From positions 124,001 to 188,000 of the forward strand of contig NZ_CP022549.1 in NCBI RefSeq assembly GCF_002776575.1: a stretch of 64,000 bases of DNA, read 5' to 3'. The stretch is from Sphingorhabdus sp. YGSMI21. GTDB lineage: Bacteria; Pseudomonadota; Alphaproteobacteria; Sphingomonadales; Sphingomonadaceae. The notes under the pieces were generated by a model. It ran no database searches. It was not told where the DNA came from and saw nothing but the letters and a program-made list of their open reading frames with translations. Position 1 is the first letter of the stretch, and every line of letters starts with the position of its first letter. Below, one piece after another: positions 36,601 through 44,779 of the stretch. Both the position numbers and the translations under genes were made by a program.

Positions 36601-36958
36601 ATTGACTGTCGGCGCGCCGTTAGTGCGTTCAACACCGAAAGGTACTGAAATCCGCTTCTTCGACGCAGGTCCTGTGCGCTCCAAAACCGGCAATGATCAA
36701 TCAGCTGGTATTCTTCTTTCCGCCGCTAGGCATGCCTTTGGCCGCCAAGCAGACGCCACGACCGCACATATGACTGATGGTGGCGTAGTCGGCTTTAAGA
36801 GGAGTGAGGAAAAGGTAGCAGACGATCTTGAGGAAGCAGGTCAGATTTTGTCAGCGATCAACAGCGGTACGCTGCCACCAAATCCCAGCATGCGTATATG
36901 CGGACGTTGCCCCCACTTTGTTTCCTGCCCATCGGTCGGAGCCATCGAGCCGATCTAA
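33620..36958 (+). CDS. ImmA/IrrE peptidase - UvrD-type helicase - Cys-clustered nuclease fusion
   Basis: A 1112-residue fusion. Residues 1-170: ImmA/IrrE metallopeptidase with zinc site HELGH (81-85) and the third ligand Glu around RRELQANVFAREFLLP. Residues about 190-830: SF1A helicase of the UvrD/Rep type, with Walker A EAGPGSGKTRTL, motif Ia FSNKAAGDL, Walker B LVDEYQDVNRAS, VGDARQSLYRWRGAS, and the late motifs TIHGAKGLEFSAVHVVGLHD and FVAISRAEDHLRLYH. Residues about 860-1112: a C-terminal domain with one Cys in YASCALRIAYRRY and three in CGRCPHFVSCPS, the spacing of iron-sulphur-bound PD-(D/E)XK nucleases such as AddB or Cas4. The nuclease assignment is by this Cys pattern. A ubiquitin-like gene follows by 87 bp. 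Confidence 0.85.
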   Translation: MAAFDLARIAARKLREGHSAERAQGYEAVAAAAAGLGFVIKLVQPGDPVLGTSDAKLLRDWLSIYVRNDVSSDQAAAYAAHELGHLELHQPQELCSGSDPDAGASRALSRVEAYGPRERRELQANVFAREFLLPRSLARQLFLVECKSAADIAQTLKLPYPLVRSQLLDSLLGPDIAEQSVDMVAPQQKRDESQWAAATFEGSALLLEAGPGSGKTRTLVMRIEHLLAQPTVTARDILALTFSNKAAGDLADRIAKAHPNAAAEMWTGTFHAFGLDLIRRYYDKLGLPNNVQLIDKAQAIELLEDRLPLMGLKHYHDLRNPDQGLVKILSAISRAKDELVDHEDFGRRASAALEVATGEKEIIAAERSCEAATVYRVYTETLREAGAVDFGDLVMLPALLIGRNDAVREQVAQRHSHVLVDEYQDVNRASARLLIELYRAGSRLWVVGDARQSLYRWRGASSANMAGFEADFAGGQRLPLGHNYRSTDHIVSLSRRFAADMRAGKNGLAYKAAAQRSEGGSTTKLLVGRNDDCEGELLAAEIKRLVEAGVPLAAQAVLAPTNGRLDIMAAALARQEIATTHLGSFFERDEVRDLLSILALLAEANGGALVRVAALREIRVGPQDIGTIVSAAHKDRIPLNALLERASTLPGMTSAGGQALERLGMQLKGLESHMSAFEVAASWLLDRSDYLRDIASEPGPEGSLARAALQALLGFLDQRELDGRLLTPARAIKRVRSAVLLADDRDLRDAALGADAAAVRMMTIHGAKGLEFSAVHVVGLHDQCLPGRFRRDDSPLPPGLVEPETREMHLEEEECLFFVAISRAEDHLRLYHNEIANVRSRKPSPFLARLGNLSRRELAVATAPSNSPIVQHKPVKTVQINIFDIRDYASCALRIAYRRYFGIHGRRHESPYLQTSGVLYTLVDRITEVAGPNVNSNMQAVLEEVWETRGPVGSGLAADYFAHASGRVSTLAQLASGFESPGFAHIELPINGGTLTVGAPLVRSTPKGTEIRFFDAGPVRSKTGNDQSAGILLSAARHAFGRQADATTAHMTDGGVVGFKRSEEKVADDLEEAGQILSAINSGTLPPNPSMRICGRCPHFVSCPSVGAIEPI

Positions 36959-37045
36959 TTTTTTATTCAGACGAATTCCGTCTCTGAAAGGGATGACTCT
37001 AGTGAACCCGGCATTCCCGCATGGGCCACAATCGGAGTATTATCC

Positions 37046-37507
37046 ATGTCAATCGACATTTTTATCAAGCGGGGTGGTTGCCTCGACGTCGTCCACCGCA
37101 AAGTCAATAAGCTCGACCTCAAGAAACTCAAGCAAGAACTGGACACAGAGTTTGGCCCCGGCGAACTCTTTGCCGAAGACAAGGACGATCCTGTCACTCA
37201 TGATCATCAGTTCAAACCAGGCAGCATTTTCCTTCACCATAGCTGCTGCAAGCGGATCGACTTGATTGTCCGCTACGCTGGCAAGACTTACGAGAATCGC
37301 TTCGCACCGAGCGTGACACTAAAAAAGGTCAAACGGCGCGCCGAAAAGAAACTCAATATCGACCCTGCCGACGCGGTCGAATTATCACTGCAGATCGCAG
37401 ACAGTTCTGACCGTCCGGACGAGGCGACACATGTTGGCTCGCTTGCCAATCCACCAACATGCTCAGTTATCTTCGACCTTGTTCCCTCAGACCGCATCAA
37501 CGGCTAA
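37046..37507 (+). CDS. ubiquitin-like protein with C-terminal glycine (BilA-like)
   Basis: A 153-residue protein. Residues about 70-153 read as a beta-grasp ubiquitin fold: KRIDLIVRYAGKTYENRFAP, then helix SVTLKKVKRRAEKKLNID, then VELSLQIADSS and CSVIFDLVPSDRING. Residues 1-65 (SIDIFIKRGGCLDVVHRKVN KLDLKKLKQEL) could be a first, divergent beta-grasp unit, giving an ISG15-like tandem as in BilA. The chain ends in a free glycine, ready for adenylation without trimming. Neighbours encode E2-, JAMM- and E1-like proteins in that order. Six-base GGAG site lies upstream of the ATG. Confidence 0.75.
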   Translation: MSIDIFIKRGGCLDVVHRKVNKLDLKKLKQELDTEFGPGELFAEDKDDPVTHDHQFKPGSIFLHHSCCKRIDLIVRYAGKTYENRFAPSVTLKKVKRRAEKKLNIDPADAVELSLQIADSSDRPDEATHVGSLANPPTCSVIFDLVPSDRING

Positions 37508-37510
37508 TCG

Positions 37511-37969
37511 ATGACTCCTGACCAAGCTATTTGGGAACGCGATATTGGCGCGGCGTCTTTTCTGGAAGGCGTCGCGCGCAATCGGTGGTCAATCGTCTCA
37601 CTCGATTGGCCTTTTGCGCTGTTCGGTATAACAGCCCGTGATGGTCGAATCTTCTATCTGAGGCTAAACTTTGCAGGCTATCCAGCCGCGCCGCCAACAG
37701 GCGGTCTCTGGGATCCTGAAACTGAAACAGTGCCTGCCCTCAACCAGTGGCCGACCGGTGATGCCGTGTTCGTTAGCGTTTTCAACCGCGGTTGGCAAAA
37801 CGGACTAGCATTATATATGCCGCTCGATCGGGTATCCCTTAATGGGCATCATGATTGGCCGGCTCAATATCCCCATCTTATGTGGCAACCTGACCGGGGT
37901 CTCGTGCAGTATATTGGTGAAGTTCACAGGCTTTTAAACGCGCGAGGCTATCATGGCATCACCGGATAA
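37511..37969 (+). CDS. E2-like (UBC/UEV-type) protein lacking any cysteine
   Basis: A 152-residue protein with the bacterial E2 layout: an N-terminal helix, strands WPFALFGITARDGRIFYLRL, the NFAGYPAAPPTGGLWDPE segment equivalent to the YPxxPP motif of E2 enzymes, then LYMPLDRVSLNGHHDWPAQY and a final helix GLVQYIGEVHRLLNARGYHG. In related E2 proteins the catalytic Cys precedes a conserved PG ... H...W stretch; here that place reads LALYMPLD and the entire protein has no Cys. It is thus E2-like without transthiolation ability, as in UEV proteins. It starts 3 bp after the ubiquitin-like gene and overlaps the JAMM gene by 17 bp. Confidence 0.68.
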   Translation: MTPDQAIWERDIGAASFLEGVARNRWSIVSLDWPFALFGITARDGRIFYLRLNFAGYPAAPPTGGLWDPETETVPALNQWPTGDAVFVSVFNRGWQNGLALYMPLDRVSLNGHHDWPAQYPHLMWQPDRGLVQYIGEVHRLLNARGYHGITG

Positions 37970-38432
37970 TCGTTTACGAATCTCATGGTATAAGTGGTGG
38001 CGGCTTATGCGACAACTGCGTCTTCGCGGTGCGGGCATCAGAGAAAGTGGTGCTTTTCTGCTCGGGTCCCGCACAGTCACCTGTGGCTGGGTCACGGATT
38101 TTGTCTTTTATGACGACATCGACCCCTACGCCCTTGCCCAAGGACATGTTCATCTAGCGGGCGCCGCTCTTAATCGAGTTTGGGACCGCTGTTCAGCAAC
38201 TGGCTTGGAGGTTATTGCCGATGTTCACACTCATCCTGGCAGCTCCGGTCAGAGCCTTTCGGATCAGAACCATCCCATGATTGCAATTAGAGGTCACACA
38301 GCGCTCATCGTTCCCAATTTCGCTTCTTCTGTTTTGAATCTGCGCGGTATTGGCATCTATCGTCATCTTGGCGCACGCAAATGGATTTCTTTACCGTCTC
38401 CTCGTGCCGGTTTGCGAGGGCTAAAATTGTGA
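37953..38432 (+). CDS. JAB/JAMM-family metallopeptidase
   Basis: A 159-residue Mov34/MPN-type isopeptidase. Zinc and catalytic residues: Glu31 in IRESGAFLLGS, His92 and His94 in VIADVHTHPGSSGQSLSDQ and Asp104. This family removes ubiquitin-like modifiers from targets or trims precursors. It overlaps the E2-like gene by 17 bp, and the E1-like gene follows after 12 bp, showing tight coupling. Confidence 0.87.
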   Translation: MASPDNRLRISWYKWWRLMRQLRLRGAGIRESGAFLLGSRTVTCGWVTDFVFYDDIDPYALAQGHVHLAGAALNRVWDRCSATGLEVIADVHTHPGSSGQSLSDQNHPMIAIRGHTALIVPNFASSVLNLRGIGIYRHLGARKWISLPSPRAGLRGLKL

Positions 38433-38444
38433 AAGGATTTATCT

Positions 38445-39806
38445 ATGCAGCATGCTGACTTCAATCAGTTCGTCGATGGCTTCAACCGCCTAGCCAAACT
38501 TGATCTCGACATCGGCGAAGCGGTCGATCCAGATGCTGCAATGGCGCGGTTGATGAGCTATTCCGCACATGTCGCAGTAGGCCCAGAAATTGTCCAGAGT
38601 GTGGCTCACCAAATTGCACTGCTCACTTTTGTAAATATTGCTTCGCGCTTCGCATTAGGCGGTGTGACTGTATCCGGGCTCGGCGATGTACCACTACTCG
38701 CACCATGGCTTGGAAAAGATTTGAAATCAGCAGTCATCGCACTGGGCGGCAATGTTGGATCAAAAGCATCTGAAGCACCGGTTGTGATCATCGGCAGTAT
38801 CCTGTCGACGCCCCCAGAGCGAGGTTGTCAGCTCACTTTCGAAGGCTGGCGCGGCGGTGTCGTGCCGCTAGGGCATCAACGTCTTAGCGAATGTGATGTG
38901 ACAGCACCGGCAGCTGTGCTTTCGGGCGCATTTGCGGCAGCCGAAGTCTTCACAATATTGCGCGGTGAAGCCGGTGCGGGCTTACGTCCTCAAGGGCTTT
39001 CGGTTTGGCGACCTGACGGAGACGCAGACTGGTTCTCCTCTATGAATGACGGGCCAACGCTTTCGCAGTTGCCAAATCATCTATGGGTGCTCGGTCTGGG
39101 ACATCTAGGGCAAGCATTTCTATGGGTATTGGCGATGTGTCCTTATCAAGATAGGTCAGCCGTAAAACTGGTACTTCAAGATACCGATATAGTGACGGGT
39201 TCAACATCGAGCACATCAATCTTGACGATTGACGGTAGTACTGGACGCAAAACCCGCACAGTAGCAACGCTTTTTGAATCGCTCGGGTTCATGACGAGCT
39301 TAGTCGAGCGGCCATTTGATGATGGATTTTGCAGGCGTGCCGACGATCCGTCAATTCTCGTCTGTGGCGTCGATAACGCCTTAGCCCGTAGCCAGGTAGA
39401 AGCGCCCGGTTTCCCGCTTGTGATTGAAGCCGGAATCGGCAGAACTGCGGATGACTTTAGGTCTGTTCGCCTGCACAGTTTCCCTGCACAACGGAAGGCG
39501 TCGGCACTCTGGAAAGCTGGTGCTATTGAGCCGGACATCTCAATAGGAAAGACTCCAGGGTATAATCGCCTCAAAGAGCAGGGCGTTGACGACTGCGGGC
39601 TTACGCGTCTTGCAGGCACAGCGGTCGGTGCGCCCTTCGTTGGGGGCATCGCCGGGGTTCTTATGCTCGGACAAATATTGAGACTGTTGCACGGCGACAC
39701 ACTTGATGCAGTTATTGATTTTGATCTACGCGCATTAGATGCACGGCGTGCCGTAGGTAATTCGGTGTTAACTAAGCTCAATCCTGGGTTTCAATCATGT
39801 ATTTAG
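38445..39806 (+). CDS. E1-like ThiF-family activating enzyme
   Basis: A 453-residue protein. Residues 1-200 form an unrecognised alpha/beta domain. Residues about 210-420 are a ThiF/UBA adenylation domain: nucleotide motif VLGLGHLGQAF (GxGxxG at 217-222), Asp248 in VLQDTDIVTG, VCGVDNALARSQ (the DNxxAR motif) and a late GVDDCGLTRLAGTAVGAPFV whose Cys384 sits where related bacterial E1 proteins keep the thioester Cys. It would adenylate the C-terminal Gly of the ubiquitin-like protein. AAAGGA lies before the ATG. It is the last gene of the Ubl-E2-JAMM-E1 set. Confidence 0.85.
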   Translation: MQHADFNQFVDGFNRLAKLDLDIGEAVDPDAAMARLMSYSAHVAVGPEIVQSVAHQIALLTFVNIASRFALGGVTVSGLGDVPLLAPWLGKDLKSAVIALGGNVGSKASEAPVVIIGSILSTPPERGCQLTFEGWRGGVVPLGHQRLSECDVTAPAAVLSGAFAAAEVFTILRGEAGAGLRPQGLSVWRPDGDADWFSSMNDGPTLSQLPNHLWVLGLGHLGQAFLWVLAMCPYQDRSAVKLVLQDTDIVTGSTSSTSILTIDGSTGRKTRTVATLFESLGFMTSLVERPFDDGFCRRADDPSILVCGVDNALARSQVEAPGFPLVIEAGIGRTADDFRSVRLHSFPAQRKASALWKAGAIEPDISIGKTPGYNRLKEQGVDDCGLTRLAGTAVGAPFVGGIAGVLMLGQILRLLHGDTLDAVIDFDLRALDARRAVGNSVLTKLNPGFQSCI

Positions 39807-40053
39807 GCGAACCACCGTGAGATTCAGACGTTACATATTGTTTCAAAACGGAACCCTAGTTGAGCAGCATGGCCTGATTGATTTCATTAGTAGAAAGAAG
39901 TTGTCAGTGTGATAATTCTAGCGTCAGCTAGCAAGGAAATTTTGGGGGTATCGAAAATATGCAAATGTATCATATTCAGATCAAAACATTTTGGCGGCCA
40001 ACAGGAATGATTTCCTGAGTCCGCCTTCCTATCAAAGAAAAGTCAAACACCTC
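39807..40053. other. noncoding gap between E1-like and Mre11-like genes
   Basis: 247 bp with lower GC than its surroundings and no convincing ORF. It may hold a second promoter for the nuclease/ATPase pair; TTG-initiated extension of the nuclease frame to 39991 lacks a ribosome binding site. Confidence 0.4.
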
Positions 40054-41307
40054 ATGAACTTTACATTTCTTCACGCAGCCGATCTTCATCTTGATAGCCC
40101 TCTCCTCGGTTTGGCGAGCAAGTCAGCCGATTATGCCGAACGCGTTGACCGCGCCTCACGTGACGCTTTCGAAAAGCTAATAGAACTAGCCATTGAAGAG
40201 GGCTGCAGCTTCATCGTATTGGCAGGTGACATTTTTGATGGAGACCTTCGCAATTTTGAGACCGGTCTTTTCTTCGTCAACCAGATGCGGCGTCTTGAAG
40301 AGGAAGGGATACAGGCCTTCTTGATCCTCGGTAATCATGATGCAGAAAATCGTTTCGCGGCCAAGCTCTCAATGTCGGCTAATGTTCATCTGTTCGCCAG
40401 TAAGGCAGCCGAGGCGATTGCCATCGAAGCGCTAAAAGTCTCTGTCCATGGCCGCAGCTACCCTCAACGTGACGTGACCGAAAATATCGCACGGGATTAT
40501 CCACCTGCAGTCGCTGGCCATTTCAATATTGGTGTGCTGCATACAGCATGCCAAGGAAGCGAAAGTTATCACGCGCCTTACGCTCCGTGTAGCGTCGAAC
40601 AGCTAGTCAATCATGGCTATGACTATTGGGCGTTGGGCCATGTCCATGCACGCTCAGTGCTAAACGAACATCCTCATATCGTTTATCCCGGTAACTTGCA
40701 GGGACGTAGTCCCCGGGAAACCGGGGCTAAAGGTGCAACAATCGTGACAGTAAGCAACGGTGAGGTTGCGCATCTCGAACATCACGACCTCGACGTCGTT
40801 CGCTGGTTCGTCGTCACAGTAGATGTTGCTGACACAGAAGACCGCAGCGCGCTGCTCGATCAAATCCGTGCCGCAATTGATGATGCCTGCACTGACGCTG
40901 GTGATCGTGCTCTAGCAATACGCTTACGGCTCGTTGGCGAAACCAACCAACACCAACAACTTCTAATTGAACAACAGATTTTGCGCGAGGACATCGCCGT
41001 GCTTCTGGCGACACTGGCGCAAGACATCTGGCTAGAAAAGATTGTGATAGCGACAACGGCCCCTCCCCTGCCAAGTTCGCTCGACCCGACGGTTTCGGGC
41101 CAGCTGGCAGCCGAGATTATAGCGGAAAGCGCTGATTTCATAAACGAGCTGATCGAGGAACGAATTGCAGAGGTTCGTGCAAAAATGCCTGCTGCTGCGC
41201 ATGCTGACGCCTTTTTCGAAATGCTACGGGAAGATGCGCCAAAGCGCGCGCGCATATTGGCGCTCTCGCTGGTAAACGAAACGGAGGCCGGCGATGCAGC
41301 TAACTGA
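40054..41307 (+). CDS. Mre11/SbcD-like DNA repair nuclease (YhaO type)
   Basis: A 417-residue calcineurin-like phosphoesterase. Metal motifs appear in order: AADLHLDSPL, VLAGDIFDGD, LILGNHDAEN and YWALGHVHARS, followed by YPGNLQGRSPRETGAKG. The C-terminal part is helical. The start at 40054 puts the first strand (MNFTFLHAADLH) at the N-terminus as is normal. It overlaps the Rad50-like gene by 14 bp. The pair most resembles YhaO-YhaN, a bacterial Mre11-Rad50 variant acting on DNA ends. Confidence 0.9.
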   Translation: MNFTFLHAADLHLDSPLLGLASKSADYAERVDRASRDAFEKLIELAIEEGCSFIVLAGDIFDGDLRNFETGLFFVNQMRRLEEEGIQAFLILGNHDAENRFAAKLSMSANVHLFASKAAEAIAIEALKVSVHGRSYPQRDVTENIARDYPPAVAGHFNIGVLHTACQGSESYHAPYAPCSVEQLVNHGYDYWALGHVHARSVLNEHPHIVYPGNLQGRSPRETGAKGATIVTVSNGEVAHLEHHDLDVVRWFVVTVDVADTEDRSALLDQIRAAIDDACTDAGDRALAIRLRLVGETNQHQQLLIEQQILREDIAVLLATLAQDIWLEKIVIATTAPPLPSSLDPTVSGQLAAEIIAESADFINELIEERIAEVRAKMPAAAHADAFFEMLREDAPKRARILALSLVNETEAGDAAN

Positions 41308-44300
41308 ATTGACGCTTGAGCGTTACGGGGCTTTTTCCGAACGCATCCTCCCAATTCCAACCAATGCGGGTCTCACAATTATATACGGCCCCAATGAAGC
41401 CGGCAAAAGCACATGCCTAGCAGCAATAAGCGACATCCTGTTTGGCATTCCAGAAAGGACCCCTCATGCGAGCCTATTTGGTTATGATGGAATGAGAGTG
41501 AGCGCTGAGTTGGTCGATGCTGACGGAACTGCATTGACATTGCGCAGACGTCGTGGCCGTGTTCGCACCCTATCCGATGCGGCAGGCACACCCCTTGATG
41601 ACTCAATCCTAAATGCGATGCTCGGCGCTACCACCCGCGAGCGTTTTGCGACATTGTTTGGGCTCAACCATGAGACGCTCCGCTCAGGCGGATCGAGCCT
41701 GCTCGCGGCAGAAGGTGATATAGGTCGTTTGATAGTTGAAGCAGGCGGAGGTCTACGGTCGCTTATGGCGCGGCTAGATTCCATTGATGAAGAAGCGGAC
41801 AAACTCTTTGCGCCGCGCAAATCAAGCGAGCGAGCTTATTACAAAGCGCTGGAGGCTTTCGATACCGCTGAGCGCGAGGTTAAGCTCCACATGGTGACAC
41901 GCGATGCCTATGAGAAAAGCCGAAAGGCCGCAGATGCTGCGACCAAAAAACTGGATGATACACGGGCAGAACGGCAAAATGTCAGTACCGAAATTTCTGT
42001 TCTGGAGCGATTAGTTCGGGCGGTCCCGCATATACTCACGCTCGATCGGTTGTCCACGGCATTGAGCGAATATGAGGATATCAGCGCGCTAGAGCCAAAC
42101 TTTGACAAACAGATTAATGCGGCACTTAAGCTGCGTGAAGAAACCGTATCAGCGCTAACCAAGGGACGTATAAATCGGGACAGGCTCTCACTGCGGTTTG
42201 ATGCCCTGGAGGTTTCAGAAGCGTTTATTGGAGCAGAGGCGGCAGTTCGCGATATCACCGAACAAGCTATCCATGTACGCAAAGCTAGGGCTGACCGACC
42301 AAACCGGCTCAAAGAGATCGAAAGCGACGAAGCTCGACTTACCACGCTACGCCGTATGTTACACTTGCCTGCCGATGCCGATCTAACAACACGTTTGCCG
42401 AGCCAAGAAGTTTTGGATGAGGTGCAAAAAATGGCAACACAAGCAATCGAGCGCGGGACCGCTCTGGTTGCCGCTCGGGAACGCAAAGCCGACATCACCG
42501 ACCGTCTTGAGGTATCAAAGCATCGGCTCGATGTAGCTATCGCTGCCGGCTACCAAACGCCGGTAGAGTTTAGCCCGGTACAATTTGCAAATTTGTCCGC
42601 GCAAGTAGGCACGATTGAAACGACGCGAGGTCAGGCGGTCGAAGCAATGACGAAGGTGAAGGACACGATTACTTCCCTTGGTTTCCAAACTTCCGAAGAG
42701 CTAGCTTCTTTCGATTGTCCTTCCTCGGAAGCCATCCGCACTGAACAAGTAGCGTGCTCAGAACTCGAAAAGTCCCTTGCGGACCAGCTTGAACAAAGGA
42801 TCGGTGCCGAAAAAAGGGCAAAGACGGCAACCAATGCCATTGCACAGGCTGAAGCAACAGGCCCAGTGGCATCAGACAGTGCGCTAGCCGATGCGCGCAA
42901 CACACGGAGCGATGCCTGGTCGCCTTTGCGTTCCGCTTATCTTGATGACGACATCCCCGCAGACACGGTAGTCCGGCGCACCGGAATCGAAGTCTATGAA
43001 CGTCAAATCCGAGATACCGATGATTTGGCAGATCGGCGCGCGGCAGAAGCGAAGCATGCGGCCAATCTTGCCGTCGCCCGTCAGCAGCTTGAAATCAGCA
43101 ATATTGAGATCGAAGGTTGCACTGCGCTAATTGAAGATATTGGCCAACGACTCAACAATAGAACCAGCGCCTTCGCCTCCGCCTTTCCAAGTGCAACCGA
43201 ACAATACCCCCAGCTTTCAGGCCTGCTCGAATTTGCCGAGCGCCGGGAACTGGCTCTGGCCGCGCTCGCCGCTGCACGCGCGCTCCAAGTTGATGTTGAT
43301 CGCCAAGAAGCCGACCTAGAACCGGTTTGCGCGCTATTCGAGACCGCACAAGGTGTAATGAAGGTTACTCCCACGGAGGGGCAAACATTTTCTTCCCAAG
43401 TACACGCATTATGCGCGGCACTCAGCAAACATGAAAGTGGGAATGCGGACTATCGGCGCAATCTGCATGATTACGAGGAGCTGGAGCCAAAAGCGAACCG
43501 CGCCGAGCAGGATCTTTCAGACATGTTAGCGGCGGAAAAGATCTGGGATCAACAATGGAGCGCGGCGTTGGTCAAACTCGGGCTCGATTCCAGTCTTGCC
43601 CCTCAAAACGCAGGCACGCTGGTCAGCGAATGGTCGGGCGCCCGTGCGACGCTAGGAACGATAGCACAATCCCAAACGCGGCTTACCCGTATGGATGAAG
43701 ATGAAGCTGCGTTGCAGGCGGCAGTTGACGCTTTGGGTGAAAGTCTCCAGCTCGCATTGCCCACGGACCTTCTTGCGGCTACCGACCAGATCGCGGCGCG
43801 GTGGCAAGAGCATGATGCAATTCGAGTGCAGCGCGTTGCGCTCGCACCCGATGTCGAGGAAATCAAGGCTGATTGTGCTTTGTTGGAGACTGCCGATCGC
43901 AGCTCCCAGAAAGCGCTGGAAGCACTTGCCGAGCGCGCTGGTGTTCCGGCTGAAGATGCTCCTTTGCGTGACATTGAGAGGCGATGTGCTGCCCGGTCTC
44001 AGCTTATGGAAGAGAAAGTGCAAGCGGAGCGGTCGATAGCGGATGTGAGCGATGGTCTCTCCGTTACCGCCTTGCGTGATCAGTGGGCAGAACGCGATTT
44101 AGATGCGCTTCGAGGCGCCCTGAGTGCTGCTCAGGAGCAATCAAAACAGTTTGAAGCCGAACTCGAGGCTACGATACTTGAACAAAAGACTGCACAGGAT
44201 GCTCTCGACCAATTTGCAGCGGAATCAGGTGTAAATCATGCCATCGCTGAGCGCGAAAGCGCGGCCGCTGCCATGCAGATCGCTATCGAACGCTATGTCG

Positions 44301-44779
44301 AACTCACTGTAGCGCGCGCGCTGATTACTAAGGCAATCGAGAAGGTTCGCAACGAGCAGCAGGATCCGCTAGTTAGCCGTGCAGGTGAACTTTTTGCGTT
44401 CACGACGCGCGGGGAATTTGCGGGAATCGACACCGATATTGATGACAAAGGCCAGCCTGTTGTGGTTGGTCGGCGAAAAACGGGTTCTGCGGTTTCGGTT
44501 GCAAACATGAGCGATGGAACACGTGATCAGCTGTTCCTAGCGTTCAGGCTGGCAAGTCTCGAGCATTATGCCGCTTCGACCGAGCCGTTACCGTTCATTG
44601 CCGATGATATCTTGGTGCATTTCGATGATGAGCGCAGCGCAGCTACGCTGGATCTGCTCGCAGAGTTTGCAAAAACCAACCAGGTATTGCTATTCACTCA
44701 TCATAGCCGAGTGCGTGACGATGCTAACCGATTAGAAGCTAAGGGGTTAGCAAAGATCGTCGAGATTGAACGCGTCTAG
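41294..44779 (+). CDS. Rad50/SbcC-like coiled-coil ATPase (YhaN type)
   Basis: A 1161-residue SMC-like ATPase. Walker A YGPNEAGKST at 31-40 in the YhaN-style N-terminus (ELTLERYGAFSERILPIP). A long Ala/Glu/Arg-rich coiled coil spans roughly residues 180-1010. The signature motif VANMSDGTRDQLFLAFRLAS, Walker B LPFIADDILVHFDD and the His switch LFTHHSR lie near the end. No zinc-hook CxxC is obvious, as in YhaN. It should form a complex with the overlapping nuclease gene's product. Confidence 0.9.
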   Translation: MQLTELTLERYGAFSERILPIPTNAGLTIIYGPNEAGKSTCLAAISDILFGIPERTPHASLFGYDGMRVSAELVDADGTALTLRRRRGRVRTLSDAAGTPLDDSILNAMLGATTRERFATLFGLNHETLRSGGSSLLAAEGDIGRLIVEAGGGLRSLMARLDSIDEEADKLFAPRKSSERAYYKALEAFDTAEREVKLHMVTRDAYEKSRKAADAATKKLDDTRAERQNVSTEISVLERLVRAVPHILTLDRLSTALSEYEDISALEPNFDKQINAALKLREETVSALTKGRINRDRLSLRFDALEVSEAFIGAEAAVRDITEQAIHVRKARADRPNRLKEIESDEARLTTLRRMLHLPADADLTTRLPSQEVLDEVQKMATQAIERGTALVAARERKADITDRLEVSKHRLDVAIAAGYQTPVEFSPVQFANLSAQVGTIETTRGQAVEAMTKVKDTITSLGFQTSEELASFDCPSSEAIRTEQVACSELEKSLADQLEQRIGAEKRAKTATNAIAQAEATGPVASDSALADARNTRSDAWSPLRSAYLDDDIPADTVVRRTGIEVYERQIRDTDDLADRRAAEAKHAANLAVARQQLEISNIEIEGCTALIEDIGQRLNNRTSAFASAFPSATEQYPQLSGLLEFAERRELALAALAAARALQVDVDRQEADLEPVCALFETAQGVMKVTPTEGQTFSSQVHALCAALSKHESGNADYRRNLHDYEELEPKANRAEQDLSDMLAAEKIWDQQWSAALVKLGLDSSLAPQNAGTLVSEWSGARATLGTIAQSQTRLTRMDEDEAALQAAVDALGESLQLALPTDLLAATDQIAARWQEHDAIRVQRVALAPDVEEIKADCALLETADRSSQKALEALAERAGVPAEDAPLRDIERRCAARSQLMEEKVQAERSIADVSDGLSVTALRDQWAERDLDALRGALSAAQEQSKQFEAELEATILEQKTAQDALDQFAAESGVNHAIAERESAAAAMQIAIERYVELTVARALITKAIEKVRNEQQDPLVSRAGELFAFTTRGEFAGIDTDIDDKGQPVVVGRRKTGSAVSVANMSDGTRDQLFLAFRLASLEHYAASTEPLPFIADDILVHFDDERSAATLDLLAEFAKTNQVLLFTHHSRVRDDANRLEAKGLAKIVEIERV

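Noticed and set aside
37046..39806. Type II CBASS (Cap2/Cap3) assignment of the E1/E2/JAMM genes
   Set aside because: No cyclic nucleotide synthase or effector is present, and E1 and E2 are separate genes with a stand-alone ubiquitin-like protein.
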